Shown: positions 26,042 through 34,578 of the stretch, piece by piece
How the letters are laid out: each line of letters begins with the position of its first letter
How positions within the stretch are numbered: position 1 is the first letter of the stretch
The notes under the pieces: model-generated
What the model was told of the DNA's origin: nothing
Database searches by the model: none
What the model saw: the letters and a program-made list of their open reading frames with translations, nothing else
Source: Candidatus Hydrogenedentes bacterium UBA2224
Lineage (GTDB): Bacteria > Hydrogenedentota > Hydrogenedentia > Hydrogenedentales > SLHB01
Assembly: GCA_002348185.1 (NCBI GenBank)
Contig: DDYW01000181.1
Span: 71,848-135,847 of the forward strand
DNA length: 64,000 bases
Direction: 5' to 3'
Made by a program: the position numbers and the translations under genes

Positions 26042-27550
26042 TTACGCCCGTCGCCAGAAGGAGGGAACAAAGAGCACCATGATGCTGAACAGCTCCAGGC
26101 GGCCGAGCACCATGCAGAGCGACAAAAACAACTTGCCCGCGGTGGGCACAAGGGAAAAGTTCTCGACCGCGCCTACAGCGCCAAGCCCGGGGCCGATGTT
26201 GTTCAGCGTGGCGGCGACCGACGTCACGGCGGTCTGAAACGGCAGGCCCAGCAGCGACATGAACAGACTGCCCACCATGAACCACATAAGATACAGCACA
26301 AAAAAACTGTACACGGTCCGCTGCACCCCGTCATCCACGACATGCCCGCTGATACGCACAACACGCACCATCTTGGGGCGGAATGTCTGTTCGAGGCGGG
26401 CGTAGGCCATCTTGAGGAGAATCAGCACGCGCACGACCTTGAGTCCACCGCCGGTCGAGCCGGCGCATCCTCCCACAAACATCAGAACCACGAGGAGCAT
26501 CCGTGAAAAGTTGGGCCAGGTATTGAAATCGACCGTGCAGAATCCCGTTGTGGTCATGACGGATACCACGTTGAACGAAGCATGGCGCAAGGCCTCTCCC
26601 GCGGAGAGGAACAAGGTCTTTTCCTGGGCCGGGAGCGGCGAATCGCCCACGGGAAATGCGCCCTCAAAACCCATGAGATTCACGGTAATAGCCAATGTGC
26701 AGCCCACAAGAATGGCCAGATAAACACGCCATTCAGTGTCCTTGAAAACCGCTTTCCAGTTCCCCCCCAGCAGGCTGAAATAGAGCGCGAAATTGGAACC
26801 CGCACAGATCATAAAGAGAATAATGACGATCTCGATTGCCACATTCTCATACGCACCAACGCTCGCTGCCTGCGTCGAAAACCCGCCCGTGGCCAGCGTG
26901 CCAAACGTGTGGCACAGGGCGTCAAACAGGCTCATGCCGCACAGCATTAAGGCTACGGTCTGGGCAATCGTCAAGCCGAAATAGATCTTGTAAAGAACCG
27001 AGGCCGTGTCCTTGATCCGCGGCTTCAAGCCGCGCGGATCCGGTCCGGGGGACTCCGACTTAAACAGTTGCTTTCCACCCGCCCCCAGATAAGGCAGAAC
27101 GGCAATGAACAGCACGACAATCCCCATGCCGCCAAGCCAATGGGTGAACGACCGCCAGAACATGATGCACTTCGGCGTCGTCGCGAAACACTCCGCCGTC
27201 ATCACACTGGAGCCAGTGGTCGTGAAGCCCGACATACACTCAAAATACGCGTCCACCGGGTTGCTGAACACCCCGCTGAACAGATACGGCAAGCCGCCCA
27301 GAGCGGCCAGGAAAATCCACGAAAGGCCCACCAGACCCAGACCCTCACGCTGGTGAAACTCGGACGGCGCGTTCCGCCCGGCCAGCGTCAGGAGGTATCC
27401 CGTCACGCAGGAAACGGCCGCGCTCCCCAGCAGGGCCCCCAGCCCTCCCCATTCACGATACACCGCCGCCCACAGCGCCGACGGCAGCATGAGCAGACCG
27501 ATGGCGAAGGAGAAATGCCCGAGGTACTTCGTTACGAGCCGGTAATTCAT
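26042..27550 (-). CDS. trkH: Potassium uptake protein TrkH
   Basis: A 502-residue inner-membrane channel subunit of the Trk K+ uptake system, of usual length. It shows the four MPM repeats with selectivity-filter loops: MSGFTTTGSSV, TLATGGFSTQ, MTTTGFCTVDF and ATLNNIGPGLG. A conserved GGCAGSTGGGLKVVR loop follows the third. It overlaps trkA by 4 nt (ATGA), so the gating subunit and the channel are made together. Only the reverse gene order (channel last) differs from many operons. Confidence 0.95.
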   Translation of the reverse strand: MNYRLVTKYLGHFSFAIGLLMLPSALWAAVYREWGGLGALLGSAAVSCVTGYLLTLAGRNAPSEFHQREGLGLVGLSWIFLAALGGLPYLFSGVFSNPVDAYFECMSGFTTTGSSVMTAECFATTPKCIMFWRSFTHWLGGMGIVVLFIAVLPYLGAGGKQLFKSESPGPDPRGLKPRIKDTASVLYKIYFGLTIAQTVALMLCGMSLFDALCHTFGTLATGGFSTQAASVGAYENVAIEIVIILFMICAGSNFALYFSLLGGNWKAVFKDTEWRVYLAILVGCTLAITVNLMGFEGAFPVGDSPLPAQEKTLFLSAGEALRHASFNVVSVMTTTGFCTVDFNTWPNFSRMLLVVLMFVGGCAGSTGGGLKVVRVLILLKMAYARLEQTFRPKMVRVVRISGHVVDDGVQRTVYSFFVLYLMWFMVGSLFMSLLGLPFQTAVTSVAATLNNIGPGLGAVGAVENFSLVPTAGKLFLSLCMVLGRLELFSIMVLFVPSFWRRA

Positions 27551-28896
27551 CGTTTTCTGAAAAGTTTAAGCACGCCGTCCAGGGCATCCGGAGCGGCGAT
27601 CATGATGATCGAGTCCCCCGCCTGGATCTCATCGTCACCCCGAGGCACGATGACCTCTTCTCCACGGATAATCGTCCCCACGAGTGCGCCGCGATACCCC
27701 CGACGCGACTCGAAAACCTCTTTCAGGGTCTTGCCGATGATCGGCGCCTCGCCGTCCACAACGAATTCGACGATTTCCACCTGGCCTTCTTCCAGCACAG
27801 CGATGGACTGCACCTTGTCCTGGTGAACCAGTTTCAGCACGCGGTTCGCCAGGCTGGCGCGGGGCGTCACCACGTGGTCGATGCCCAGCTTGCCGACCAG
27901 CGACGCGAAATCAGGTTCGTGCACGACGGCGATCGCCCGCGTGGCGCCGATCTCCTTCGCCAACACCCCGGCCATGATATTCACCTCATCGTCGTCGGTC
28001 GTAGCAATAAACACGTCCGCATCTTCGATATGCTCTTCCTCGAGCTCGGTCCGGCTGGCGCCGTTCCGGCAAACCACCGTGGCACGGTTCAGTTTCGTCG
28101 CCAGTTGATTGCATTTTTCCACATTCCAGTCCAGGAGCTTCACGGTGTATTTGCCTCGCTCCAGCATCTGAGCGAGATGAAGCCCGATGCGGTCGCCCCC
28201 CATGATCACGATGCGGTCCAGGCGCGGTTCGGTGCCGTGAAAAAGCGTTTTCACGGACTCGACCTGTTCCCGGCGGCCAATCAGCGTGATCAGGTCGCCC
28301 GCTTCCACGATGGAATCACCGTGGGGAATCAGCGTGGCGCCCTTCCGGCTGATCACGCCCAGCAGCACGCCCGGCGGCATATCGACATCGCGCAGCCGCT
28401 TCCCTCCGGTTGTGGGCGATTTTGTCACCCGGATCTGCTGGAGCTGGACCACGCCGCGCCCGAACGTTTCGGAAGCGACAATCCCCGGATTCTCCACATA
28501 GCGCCCGATCTCCAGCGCGGTAAGGGCGTCCGGGCTCAGCAGGTAGTCAATTCCCAGCACGGATTCAAAAAGGATGGTCGACTCGAGGTACTCCGGATTC
28601 TCTACCCGGGCAACCACTTTCTTGGCCATCAGGCCTTTGGCGGTCGCGGCGGCGATGAGGTTCACCTCGTCTGTACCCGTCGCGGCCACAAAAATGTCCG
28701 CGTCCTCCACCCCCGCCTCTTTCAGCATGAGGATGGAGGAAGCGTTGCCGGTTACTGTCCGCACGTCAAGGGCAAAATCCACTTGTTCGGCACGCGACGG
28801 ATCTCGCTCGATCACCGTCACGTCGTGATTCTCTATGGCGAGCAGACGGGCCAGGTGAAAGCCAACGCGCCCGCCGCCTGCAATGCATATGTTCAT
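27547..28896 (-). CDS. trkA: Trk potassium transport regulatory subunit TrkA (two RCK domains)
   Basis: A 449-residue cytoplasmic regulator with two RCK modules. The first starts ICIAGGGRVGFHLARLL with an acidic ribose-binding residue in VTVIERD; the second starts RIVIMGGDRIGLHLAQML. Each is followed by a TrkA_C-type domain (RLRDVDMPPGVLLGVI; IGKTLKEVFESRRGYRGALVG). NAD(H) and ATP/ADP binding gates TrkH. ATG 28896 is directly preceded by an in-frame GTG that could also serve. The 4-nt overlap with trkH indicates translational coupling. Confidence 0.94.
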   Translation of the reverse strand: MNICIAGGGRVGFHLARLLAIENHDVTVIERDPSRAEQVDFALDVRTVTGNASSILMLKEAGVEDADIFVAATGTDEVNLIAAATAKGLMAKKVVARVENPEYLESTILFESVLGIDYLLSPDALTALEIGRYVENPGIVASETFGRGVVQLQQIRVTKSPTTGGKRLRDVDMPPGVLLGVISRKGATLIPHGDSIVEAGDLITLIGRREQVESVKTLFHGTEPRLDRIVIMGGDRIGLHLAQMLERGKYTVKLLDWNVEKCNQLATKLNRATVVCRNGASRTELEEEHIEDADVFIATTDDDEVNIMAGVLAKEIGATRAIAVVHEPDFASLVGKLGIDHVVTPRASLANRVLKLVHQDKVQSIAVLEEGQVEIVEFVVDGEAPIIGKTLKEVFESRRGYRGALVGTIIRGEEVIVPRGDDEIQAGDSIIMIAAPDALDGVLKLFRKR

Positions 28897-28940
28897 CACA
28901 CTTTCCCAATCTGTTCCGCCCCCTGCGAAACAGAAATCAT

Positions 28941-28968
28941 CCTATAATTCTGCGACAGGAGTCAACAA
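28941..28968 (-). promoter_or_regulatory. Possible promoter of trkA-trkH
   Basis: TTGTTG (28968-28963), a 16-nt spacer and TATAGG (28946-28941) on the minus strand, about 50 nt before trkA. Confidence 0.35.
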
Positions 28969-28974
28969 GCTCCC

Positions 28975-29004
28975 CACCGGCAACAGCACATTGTCCCGCC
29001 GGTG
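28975..29004 (-). terminator. Possible hairpin terminator after GGDEF gene
   Basis: CACCGGC (28975-28981) and GCCGGTG (28998-29004) form a 7-bp stem between the diguanylate cyclase stop and the trkA promoter. The T-tract on the minus strand is poor. Confidence 0.3.
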
Positions 29005-29017
29005 CGGGTCCGCGCGT

Positions 29018-30118
29018 TCAGATGATCTCGCACTCCAGACGGTTGCCCCCAAAACGCTTCGCACGGTACAAGGCCCGGTCGGCCGAGGCGATCAGCGAGG
29101 CCGCCTCAAGTTCGGGGCCGCCGACAACGCTTGAAACGCCCAAACTGATTGTCAGGCACGGGCCCGTGCTGGACCGTTCGTGCGGGATATGCAGGCGCTC
29201 GATCATCGAACGCAACCGTTCGGCGACTCCGGCGGCGCCGTGCGCGTCCGTGGCGGGCAAGACCGCCGCGAATTCCTCTCCTCCGTACCGCGCGGCCAGG
29301 TCTCCCGCCCGGCACACCGTGGCGCTCACCGCATCGGCCACGCGCCTCAACGCCTCGTCGCCCTGCTGGTGTCCGTACTCGTCGTTATATGCTTTAAAAC
29401 AGTCGATATCGATCATCATGAGGGACAGCGCACTCCCGGTCCGCGCCGCCCGGCGCAGTTCCGTGCCCAGCACCTCGTCGAAATGCCTGCGGTTCGCCAG
29501 ATGGGTAAGCGGATCCTCCAGCGTGAGCTTATAGAGCCTTTTTTCCTCCGCGCGCCGCTCCAGGTTCTCGGTGTGCAGCCGGTGGCCTTCCAGCGTGTTC
29601 ACGCAATAGATCAGCATGATCGAAATGAGTTTCTGATAGACGTCCGGAATATACCCTTCGTTCGAGATCCCCACGAAAAACCCCAGGATCCGGCGTTGGG
29701 TGCCCAGCGGATGAATGAAGGTGCGTTTTCCGCGCGCCCGTGACGGAACGCTCACGGGCTTGTTCTGCGTAATCGCCCATCCCACAAAGTCGTGCTCGAT
29801 CTGATGCTGGATTTCCTCCGCCAGCAGCGCCTTGTGGGCCTCGGGCAAATACGCGCCGATTTTCCATTCCAGGCCCGTCGGGTCGAACCAGACCATTCCC
29901 AGCGCATGGAAATCAACCAGATTGTGGATTGCAGACAGGGTCACGTCTTCGACGTGCGCCGGATAGGCATCCGCCTCATTGGTAGCCTGCAACCTCAGGG
30001 CCGCGCCAGCCACGATGTCCATCCCGTCAAGAAGCCGGCGATTGGCAAGGCGCGCCTTGTGTTCCTCCGCATTCACGGCCACGGTCGGGACCGATTCGTC
30101 TCCCGCGCCCCGCGTCAT
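29018..30118 (-). CDS. Diguanylate cyclase (GAF-like sensor plus GGDEF)
   Basis: A 366-residue protein. The N-terminal ~190 residues look like a GAF-type sensor (FHALGMVWFDPTGLEWKIGAYLP, ILGFFVGISNEGYIPDVYQKLISIMLIYCVNTLEG). The GGDEF domain has DPLTHLANRRHFDE, MMIDIDCFKAYND and the active-site RYGGEEF near residue 280. An intact RxxD inhibitory site (RAGD) lies five residues before GGEEF, so product feedback by c-di-GMP is expected. It should make c-di-GMP from two GTP. The start codon overlaps the HDOD gene's stop by 4 nt. The two probably form one signalling unit, with possible links to motility (PilT, flagellar genes). Confidence 0.9.
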   Translation of the reverse strand: MTRGAGDESVPTVAVNAEEHKARLANRRLLDGMDIVAGAALRLQATNEADAYPAHVEDVTLSAIHNLVDFHALGMVWFDPTGLEWKIGAYLPEAHKALLAEEIQHQIEHDFVGWAITQNKPVSVPSRARGKRTFIHPLGTQRRILGFFVGISNEGYIPDVYQKLISIMLIYCVNTLEGHRLHTENLERRAEEKRLYKLTLEDPLTHLANRRHFDEVLGTELRRAARTGSALSLMMIDIDCFKAYNDEYGHQQGDEALRRVADAVSATVCRAGDLAARYGGEEFAAVLPATDAHGAAGVAERLRSMIERLHIPHERSSTGPCLTISLGVSSVVGGPELEAASLIASADRALYRAKRFGGNRLECEII

Positions 30119-31362
30119 GATTCATCCACGCCGAAAATGCTGGCCAGATCGCGCACGTGCGTCTCCCCCTCTTCGATAACAGTCTGCAGATCATCGGGAT
30201 TGAGATTCAGATGGTCCCACGCCTCCACAAACATCGGCGGCGCCGCCCGATCGCCGCTGCGCCCGATACACACCGCGTTGGCGATCATTTCCGCGACGTG
30301 GGCGATGCACACGTCGACGTTCAGATCCCGGCTCGACAGCGGCCCATGGTGGCGGCGCACCGCCTCGCGGTGGCTGGACGGCAGGTTCCATGATTTCAAC
30401 AGCGCCTCGCCGACGTCAGCGTGCGTGAAACCGAACATTTCCTTTTCCACATCGCATACCGGCCGGCCCGACTCCGCGGCAGTGTCCAGGGTCGCGCGCG
30501 CCCTTCGGGGAGCTTCCGAAAACATGACCAGACGCCCGACGTCGTGCAACAACCCCATCACGAAACAGCGTTCGGTATTGGCCCCACCCCGGAATTTGCC
30601 GAGCATCCGCGCCACGGACCCGCAGAACAGGCTGTGCAGCCAGAACTGACTCATGTTCACTACGCCGCGCAACGAGCGGTCAAAGACACTCGTTACCGAC
30701 GTCGCGAGGGCCAGTTCGCACAGTTCGTTGGTGCCCACGATCGTCGTGGCCCGCGAAACCGTCTCGACCCGGCCCGGAAACCCATAAAACGCGCTGTTGA
30801 CAATCCGCAACAGCCGCGCCGTCAACCCCACGTCCTTGCTGATCACGTTGGCGACGTCCGTGGCCGAACTCAGGGGATGATTCACCACCTGGATCAACTC
30901 GTGGTACACCATCGGAAGCGAACCGAGCGTGCCGACCGCCTTTACCATCTCCGCGGCCGTCCGTGCCCGCGGTTCTCCCACGACGGAAACCACCTCCACT
31001 GGAACCGGCGCTTCTTCTTTTCGCTGAGTCATCTCCTCACGAGCAAAGCGATTGGCCACGTGGGAAAGCAGCGCCTCAAAAAACGGATGGGGCAGCTGGT
31101 CCCGGTTGAGCAAAAAAATGGCCGTCGCGCGTTCCTTCCCGCGTTCCAGCGCCTCTTTCGAGACCGGCACGGCCGGCTTCACACTTGCATCATCCTCAGG
31201 GCCGCGGATGTGGAGTAAGGTAATGCCCCAAAGCTGGAGCGCGCTGATGTGTTTTTCGGTCAGCACCGTTCCCTCGGGAATGAGGAGCTGTCCGCGCGGG
31301 TTGGTCACATCCCGGCCAAGCACCATGCCGGCCGTGACGTCTCGTCGGCTCATGCGGGGCAT
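30115..31362 (-). CDS. HDOD domain signalling protein
   Basis: A 415-residue cytoplasmic protein. The N-terminal ~60 residues (LGRDVTNPRGQLLIPEGTVLTEKHISALQLWGI) resemble the domain often placed before HD-GYP/HDOD outputs. The HDOD domain runs from about 150 to 340 (LPMVYHELIQVVNHP, VISKDVGLTARLLRIVNSAFYG, FVMGLLHDVGRLVM). HDOD proteins usually lack phosphodiesterase activity and act as signalling scaffolds. It is upstream of, and overlaps by 4 nt, the diguanylate cyclase. ATG 31362 has AGGAG about 13 nt upstream, a little far. Confidence 0.87.
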   Translation of the reverse strand: MPRMSRRDVTAGMVLGRDVTNPRGQLLIPEGTVLTEKHISALQLWGITLLHIRGPEDDASVKPAVPVSKEALERGKERATAIFLLNRDQLPHPFFEALLSHVANRFAREEMTQRKEEAPVPVEVVSVVGEPRARTAAEMVKAVGTLGSLPMVYHELIQVVNHPLSSATDVANVISKDVGLTARLLRIVNSAFYGFPGRVETVSRATTIVGTNELCELALATSVTSVFDRSLRGVVNMSQFWLHSLFCGSVARMLGKFRGGANTERCFVMGLLHDVGRLVMFSEAPRRARATLDTAAESGRPVCDVEKEMFGFTHADVGEALLKSWNLPSSHREAVRRHHGPLSSRDLNVDVCIAHVAEMIANAVCIGRSGDRAAPPMFVEAWDHLNLNPDDLQTVIEEGETHVRDLASIFGVDES

Positions 31363-31590
31363 ACGAATGCAATTCTCCTTGTTCGAGATCAGAACAACCG
31401 AAAGGATGCGGCCCGGGATCCCCTTCCAGACCTTCGTGCCCCGCAGACTAAGCCACGGCCCATGCCAGCCCCGTTCCCCCAGCGCCCTGCCACGTACTGA
31501 CCCCTGCCCAGGCGCCTATGCTCACTGGTTTGAATCGTGAACCCAAGATCCCCATGACGTACAACCGGGGAATACACCCGATCCTGTGTT

Positions 31591-31620
31591 ATTGTACATT
31601 CCGTGACACATTCTCTGCAA
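31591..31620 (-). promoter_or_regulatory. Possible promoter of HDOD-GGDEF operon
   Basis: TTGCAG (31620-31615), an 18-nt spacer and TACAAT (31596-31591) on the minus strand, about 230 nt before the HDOD start. The 31363-31590 leader stretch holds no gene I can support. Confidence 0.4.
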
Positions 31621-31673
31621 TGCAACAACTTGCCGTCGATCGCCCCGCCTCCCGGCGCGGCTCGAACAGCGAT

Positions 31674-31703
31674 TTGACATTGCCCCTCCGCGTTGAGTAC
31701 TGT
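31674..31703 (+). promoter_or_regulatory. Promoter of tRNA-Pro
   Basis: A perfect TTGACA (31674-31679), an 18-nt spacer and TACTGT (31698-31703). The expected start point lies just before the tRNA at 31718. Confidence 0.6.
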
Positions 31704-31717
31704 ATGCCATCTGTTGT

Positions 31718-31795
31718 CGGGGTGTAGCGCAGCCCGGTTAGCGCGCCTCGTTCGGGACGAGGAGGTCGGAGGTTCAAATCCTCTCACCCCGACCA
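31718..31795 (+). tRNA. tRNA-Pro (anticodon CGG)
   Basis: A complete cloverleaf: acceptor arms CGGGGTG/CACCCCG, D arm GCGC..GCGC, anticodon stem CCTCG/CGAGG with loop TTCGGGA (anticodon CGG at 31753-31755), and T arm GAGG/CCTC around TTCAAAT. The discriminator A (31792) is followed by an encoded CCA. The sequence is close to the E. coli tRNA-Pro(CGG) pattern. It reads the CCG codon, common in this GC-rich genome, and is a single-gene unit. Confidence 0.97.
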
Positions 31796-31807
31796 TTGGA
31801 CCGATTC

Positions 31808-31844
31808 ACCGCCGTTGGTTTCCACAAGGCCATCGGCGGTTTTT
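31808..31844 (+). terminator. Rho-independent terminator of tRNA-Pro
   Basis: ACCGCCGTTGG (31808-31818) pairs with CCATCGGCGGT (31830-31840) with one mismatch, followed by TTTTT. Confidence 0.8.
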
Positions 31845-31982
31845 GATAGTGCAAGTTGTTTCGTACTAGCGCGATAGCGTTCCGGGGAAGCGGGCAGTCC
31901 TATATCCGGCGAAAGGTGCCGGGCTCGTAGTAGCACGAACGTGCAACCGTCTTCCGGCCGCGTTTTCCGCGGGGACGCCTGC

Positions 31983-32011
31983 TTGACAATTGAACTCCGG
32001 GAATACAGAAT
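31983..32011 (+). promoter_or_regulatory. Promoter of ECF sigma factor gene
   Basis: A perfect TTGACA (31983-31988), a 17-nt spacer and CAGAAT (32006-32011) lie about 190 nt before the sigma factor start. The leader 32012-32201 holds no gene I can support. The look of the site is housekeeping sigma70, not the AAC-type -35 of many self-controlled ECF genes. Confidence 0.5.
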
Positions 32012-32201
32012 GCTACATGGTGCAGTCAACAGGATTGCATGGCCTGCCAAGGGGAGTCAGCTTCGGGCGCCAGAGCCATCGGTCTGAATCCTCTGGGGGA
32101 AGCGGTCTACGGACGGCGCTCTATTCCCGCTGCGGGTATGAGGCCGGATTCTGGGCCGCGCAAGGGTGGCACTGGTTTTCTCTTATTGGGTGGTTCGGGT
32201 G

Positions 32202-32801
32202 GTGAAATCAGCGGACAACACAAAGAAGCGTTCGCACGAATTCGAGCAGCTTGTTCTCGAACACATGGACATGCTGTACGCGGTAGCGTTGCGTCTGACC
32301 CGCAATCCCGCCGATGCGCAGGATCTCACCCAGAACACCGTAGTCAAGGCGCTCCGTTTCCACGATAAGTTCCAGAAGGGCACCTACATAAAGGCCTGGC
32401 TCCTGACCATTCTGCGCAATACGTTCATTAATGAATACCGCCGCAAGGCGCGCCGCCCCACCTTCGTCGAGCTGTCCGGCGCGGAGACTTCCCAGGAGTC
32501 CGGGCCGGACCCCGACATCCATTATGAGCCGCCGGACCGCTCGGGCAGGGAGTTGCTGGAACTGCTTGACGACGAGGTGAAACATGCTGTCGAGACCCTT
32601 CCCCCTGATTTCCGGCAGGCCGTGATCATGGCGGACCTCGAGGACATGTCCTACAAGGAGATCGCCGAGGCGATGGATTGCCCCCTGGGCACGGTGATGT
32701 CGCGCCTGTACCGCGGACGCAAACTCCTGCGTGAAAGCCTGTATGACTACGCAAAAGACCTGCGCCTCGTCGGTAAGGAAAAGGGCAAGAAGCAATCCTG
32801 A
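32202..32801 (+). CDS. ECF-type RNA polymerase sigma factor
   Basis: About 199 residues with sigma region 2 (FEQLVLEHMDMLYAVALRL, NPADAQDLTQNTVVKALR, AWLLTILRNTFINEYRR). A variable linker follows, then region 4 (LPPDFRQAVIMADLEDMSYKEIAEAM, GTVMSRLYRGRKLL). It lacks regions 1 and 3, so it belongs to the extracytoplasmic-function group. The likely start is GTG 32202 (VKSADNTKK); other in-frame GTGs upstream make it uncertain. No anti-sigma factor gene is next to it, which is unusual. The downstream lipoprotein has its own promoter-like site. Confidence 0.9.
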   Translation: MKSADNTKKRSHEFEQLVLEHMDMLYAVALRLTRNPADAQDLTQNTVVKALRFHDKFQKGTYIKAWLLTILRNTFINEYRRKARRPTFVELSGAETSQESGPDPDIHYEPPDRSGRELLELLDDEVKHAVETLPPDFRQAVIMADLEDMSYKEIAEAMDCPLGTVMSRLYRGRKLLRESLYDYAKDLRLVGKEKGKKQS

Positions 32802-32821
32802 ACCCGGCTTCGCCAGGGTTC
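32800..32821 (+). terminator. Hairpin at the 3' end of the sigma factor gene
   Basis: GAACCC (32800-32805) and GGGTTC (32816-32821) with inner GGC/GCC form a stable stem directly at the stop codon. No T-tract follows, so it may protect the 3' end rather than terminate. Confidence 0.35.
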
Positions 32822-32971
32822 GTAATCTCGCCGGAACACCGCATCTTCCACGCTGTTTCGAGATATTGCCCTCTTCCCGTGTGAAACCACCGGACCTTCT
32901 TTCGCGGAGGCATTCTCTCCTGTCGCGCATGCGTCTCGCCAGCTTTTTTGTGTTCTGCGGGTGATCCGGAT

Positions 32972-32991
32972 GCAGGCGAGACGCCTGCGCT
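32972..32991. repeat. Intergenic GCAGGCG/CGCCTGC repeat, copy 1
   Basis: A perfect 7-bp inverted repeat around AGA: GCAGGCG (32972-32978) and CGCCTGC (32982-32988). GAGACGCCTGCGCT (32978-32991) occurs again at 42970-42983 in another intergenic gap. It is likely one of a family of short dispersed repeats. The rest of the 32802-33148 gap has no gene. Confidence 0.45.
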
Positions 32992-33077
32992 ACAAGATTC
33001 CCGGATGGGACCACGCGGGCCCGCGGGGTCATCCTCCGGTCTCTCTCGTTTTCGTCGGGCTCTCCATCGTGGCGCGA

Positions 33078-33107
33078 TTTACTCTCCCCTCTGTTCTGCG
33101 GTACACT
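33078..33107 (+). promoter_or_regulatory. Possible promoter of the C45-like lipoprotein operon
   Basis: TTTACT (33078-33083), an 18-nt spacer and TACACT (33102-33107), giving a leader of about 35 nt before the ATG at 33149. Confidence 0.4.
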
Positions 33108-33148
33108 CTCAGACAACGGGCACAAACGTAAAACGGAAAGGGCATGCT

Positions 33149-34573
33149 ATGGACAGCCGCTTGCGAATCTGGCTCGCCGCACTACTTGTTGTGACCGCGC
33201 TTACCGCCTGCGGAGGCCCGAAAGTCCCGGAAACACCGCAGTTGCCTCCCGCCGCTCCCGTCACGGAGGCCCCCTCCCCCGCGCCCGAAGCCCCGGGAGC
33301 AGTCCCGGAACCCCTGCCGTACCAACCCGTCATCCTGGAACCGGAGAGCGTCGAGCTGCTTGATGAAGAGGGCCCCGGGAAGCTCTACCGGGCCGGCGAA
33401 CTGCTGGTCTGCGTCCTCGAAGGCACCCACCGGGAGATGGGGTATCAGCACGGCCGTCTCCTGGCCGACCGGATTCGGCACATCACGAAGGAGGGCTACC
33501 TTCAGCGGGCCGTGTTCGACAATGGGTACAGCCTCGAATATGCCGTCGAACAGTCCACCCGCATGGCCCGTCATTTCCCGCCCGAATACCTCGATGAAAT
33601 CAACGGGATCCTGGACGGCCTCGCGGCCGCGGGCGTCACCGGCGTGACGTATGACGAACTCCTGATCGCGGCGTGCGTGGCGGAGTTGCTTCACCATGCG
33701 CCCGGCGCCGCGCCCGGCTGCTCCAATTTCGCCGTGTTCGGCCAATGGACCCCCGACGGCCGCCTGCTGCACGGCCGCAACCTCGACTGGACCACCGGCA
33801 AGGGCGCCCAGGAAGACGCCGTCACCTTTATCTGGCGTCCCGAGGGAGGCGTTCCCTTCATGATGCTCGCGTACGCCGGGGTGATCGGCGGGGTCAGCGG
33901 CATGAATGCTTCACAGATTACCCTCGGTGAGATGACCGTATCGTCGCCCGAAGAATCGTTCGACGGCATCCCGCTCCAAATCATCATGCGCATGGCGCTC
34001 GAGAAGGCCGCCACCCTGGACGAGGCCGTGGGGATCATCCAGCGGGGCCCCCGCACCCTGGGTTGGAACTTCGTGATCGGCGACGGCAAGATTCCCGATG
34101 CCCGAGCGCTCGAAGTGGACCGCAATACGGTCGATGTCTTCACCCCCGGTGACCCCCACGAAACCCCCGACATGGGCCACCAGACGCTCCCCGACGCCAT
34201 CCGGCGCACCAATCACCCCTGCGGCGAGATCCAGCAGCGGAAGGTGGTCAAGGCTCACGGGGCCGAAATCGGTCTCGACGGAAGCGACTGGGACGCGGCG
34301 AAGCCGGTGGTGAAGGCGTTTCTCGCACAGCAGAATACCTTCCACCGGTACCAGTGGCTTGGCGAGCAGATTCAGACCCGGCCCCGCGCCATCGACGTGC
34401 CGGCGGCCCTCGGCCTGCTCTCCAACGGTCCGGTTGCGGCGAACAACACGCTCCACTCGTTCGTATTTGATCCCGCCGGCCAGGTGGCCTATATCGCCAA
34501 CGCCGCGGTGGCCCCGCCGGCCACGGCTTGGAAAACGGTGTACACCAAACTCGACCTTTCACAGTGGTTCTAG
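33149..34573 (+). CDS. C45 / acyl-CoA:6-APA acyltransferase-like Ntn hydrolase, lipoprotein
   Basis: A 474-residue protein. ATG 33149 follows GGAAAGG and starts a lipoprotein signal ending LTAC (Cys20), then a Pro-rich linker (about 25-65). The globular part has GTHREMGYQHGRLLADRI and a GCSNFAVFG motif whose Cys191 is the expected N-terminal nucleophile after self-cleavage. LLHGRNLDWTTG follows, typical of C45 peptidases and choloylglycine-hydrolase-like Ntn enzymes. Members cleave or transfer acyl groups on amides; the substrate here is unknown. It heads a closely spaced five-gene run (gaps of 5, 13, 81 and -4 nt). Confidence 0.85.
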   Translation: MDSRLRIWLAALLVVTALTACGGPKVPETPQLPPAAPVTEAPSPAPEAPGAVPEPLPYQPVILEPESVELLDEEGPGKLYRAGELLVCVLEGTHREMGYQHGRLLADRIRHITKEGYLQRAVFDNGYSLEYAVEQSTRMARHFPPEYLDEINGILDGLAAAGVTGVTYDELLIAACVAELLHHAPGAAPGCSNFAVFGQWTPDGRLLHGRNLDWTTGKGAQEDAVTFIWRPEGGVPFMMLAYAGVIGGVSGMNASQITLGEMTVSSPEESFDGIPLQIIMRMALEKAATLDEAVGIIQRGPRTLGWNFVIGDGKIPDARALEVDRNTVDVFTPGDPHETPDMGHQTLPDAIRRTNHPCGEIQQRKVVKAHGAEIGLDGSDWDAAKPVVKAFLAQQNTFHRYQWLGEQIQTRPRAIDVPAALGLLSNGPVAANNTLHSFVFDPAGQVAYIANAAVAPPATAWKTVYTKLDLSQWF

Positions 34574-34578
34574 ACAAC

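Noticed and set aside
31389..31796. Minus-strand frame of 135 codons starting MVGVRGFEPPTSSS
   Set aside because: This is the classic spurious product of reading the antisense of a tRNA gene; it covers tRNA-Pro and its promoter and has no support.
32208..33125. 305-codon minus-strand frame across the sigma factor gene
   Set aside because: Shadow of the ECF sigma factor; extends into an intergenic gap only by chance.
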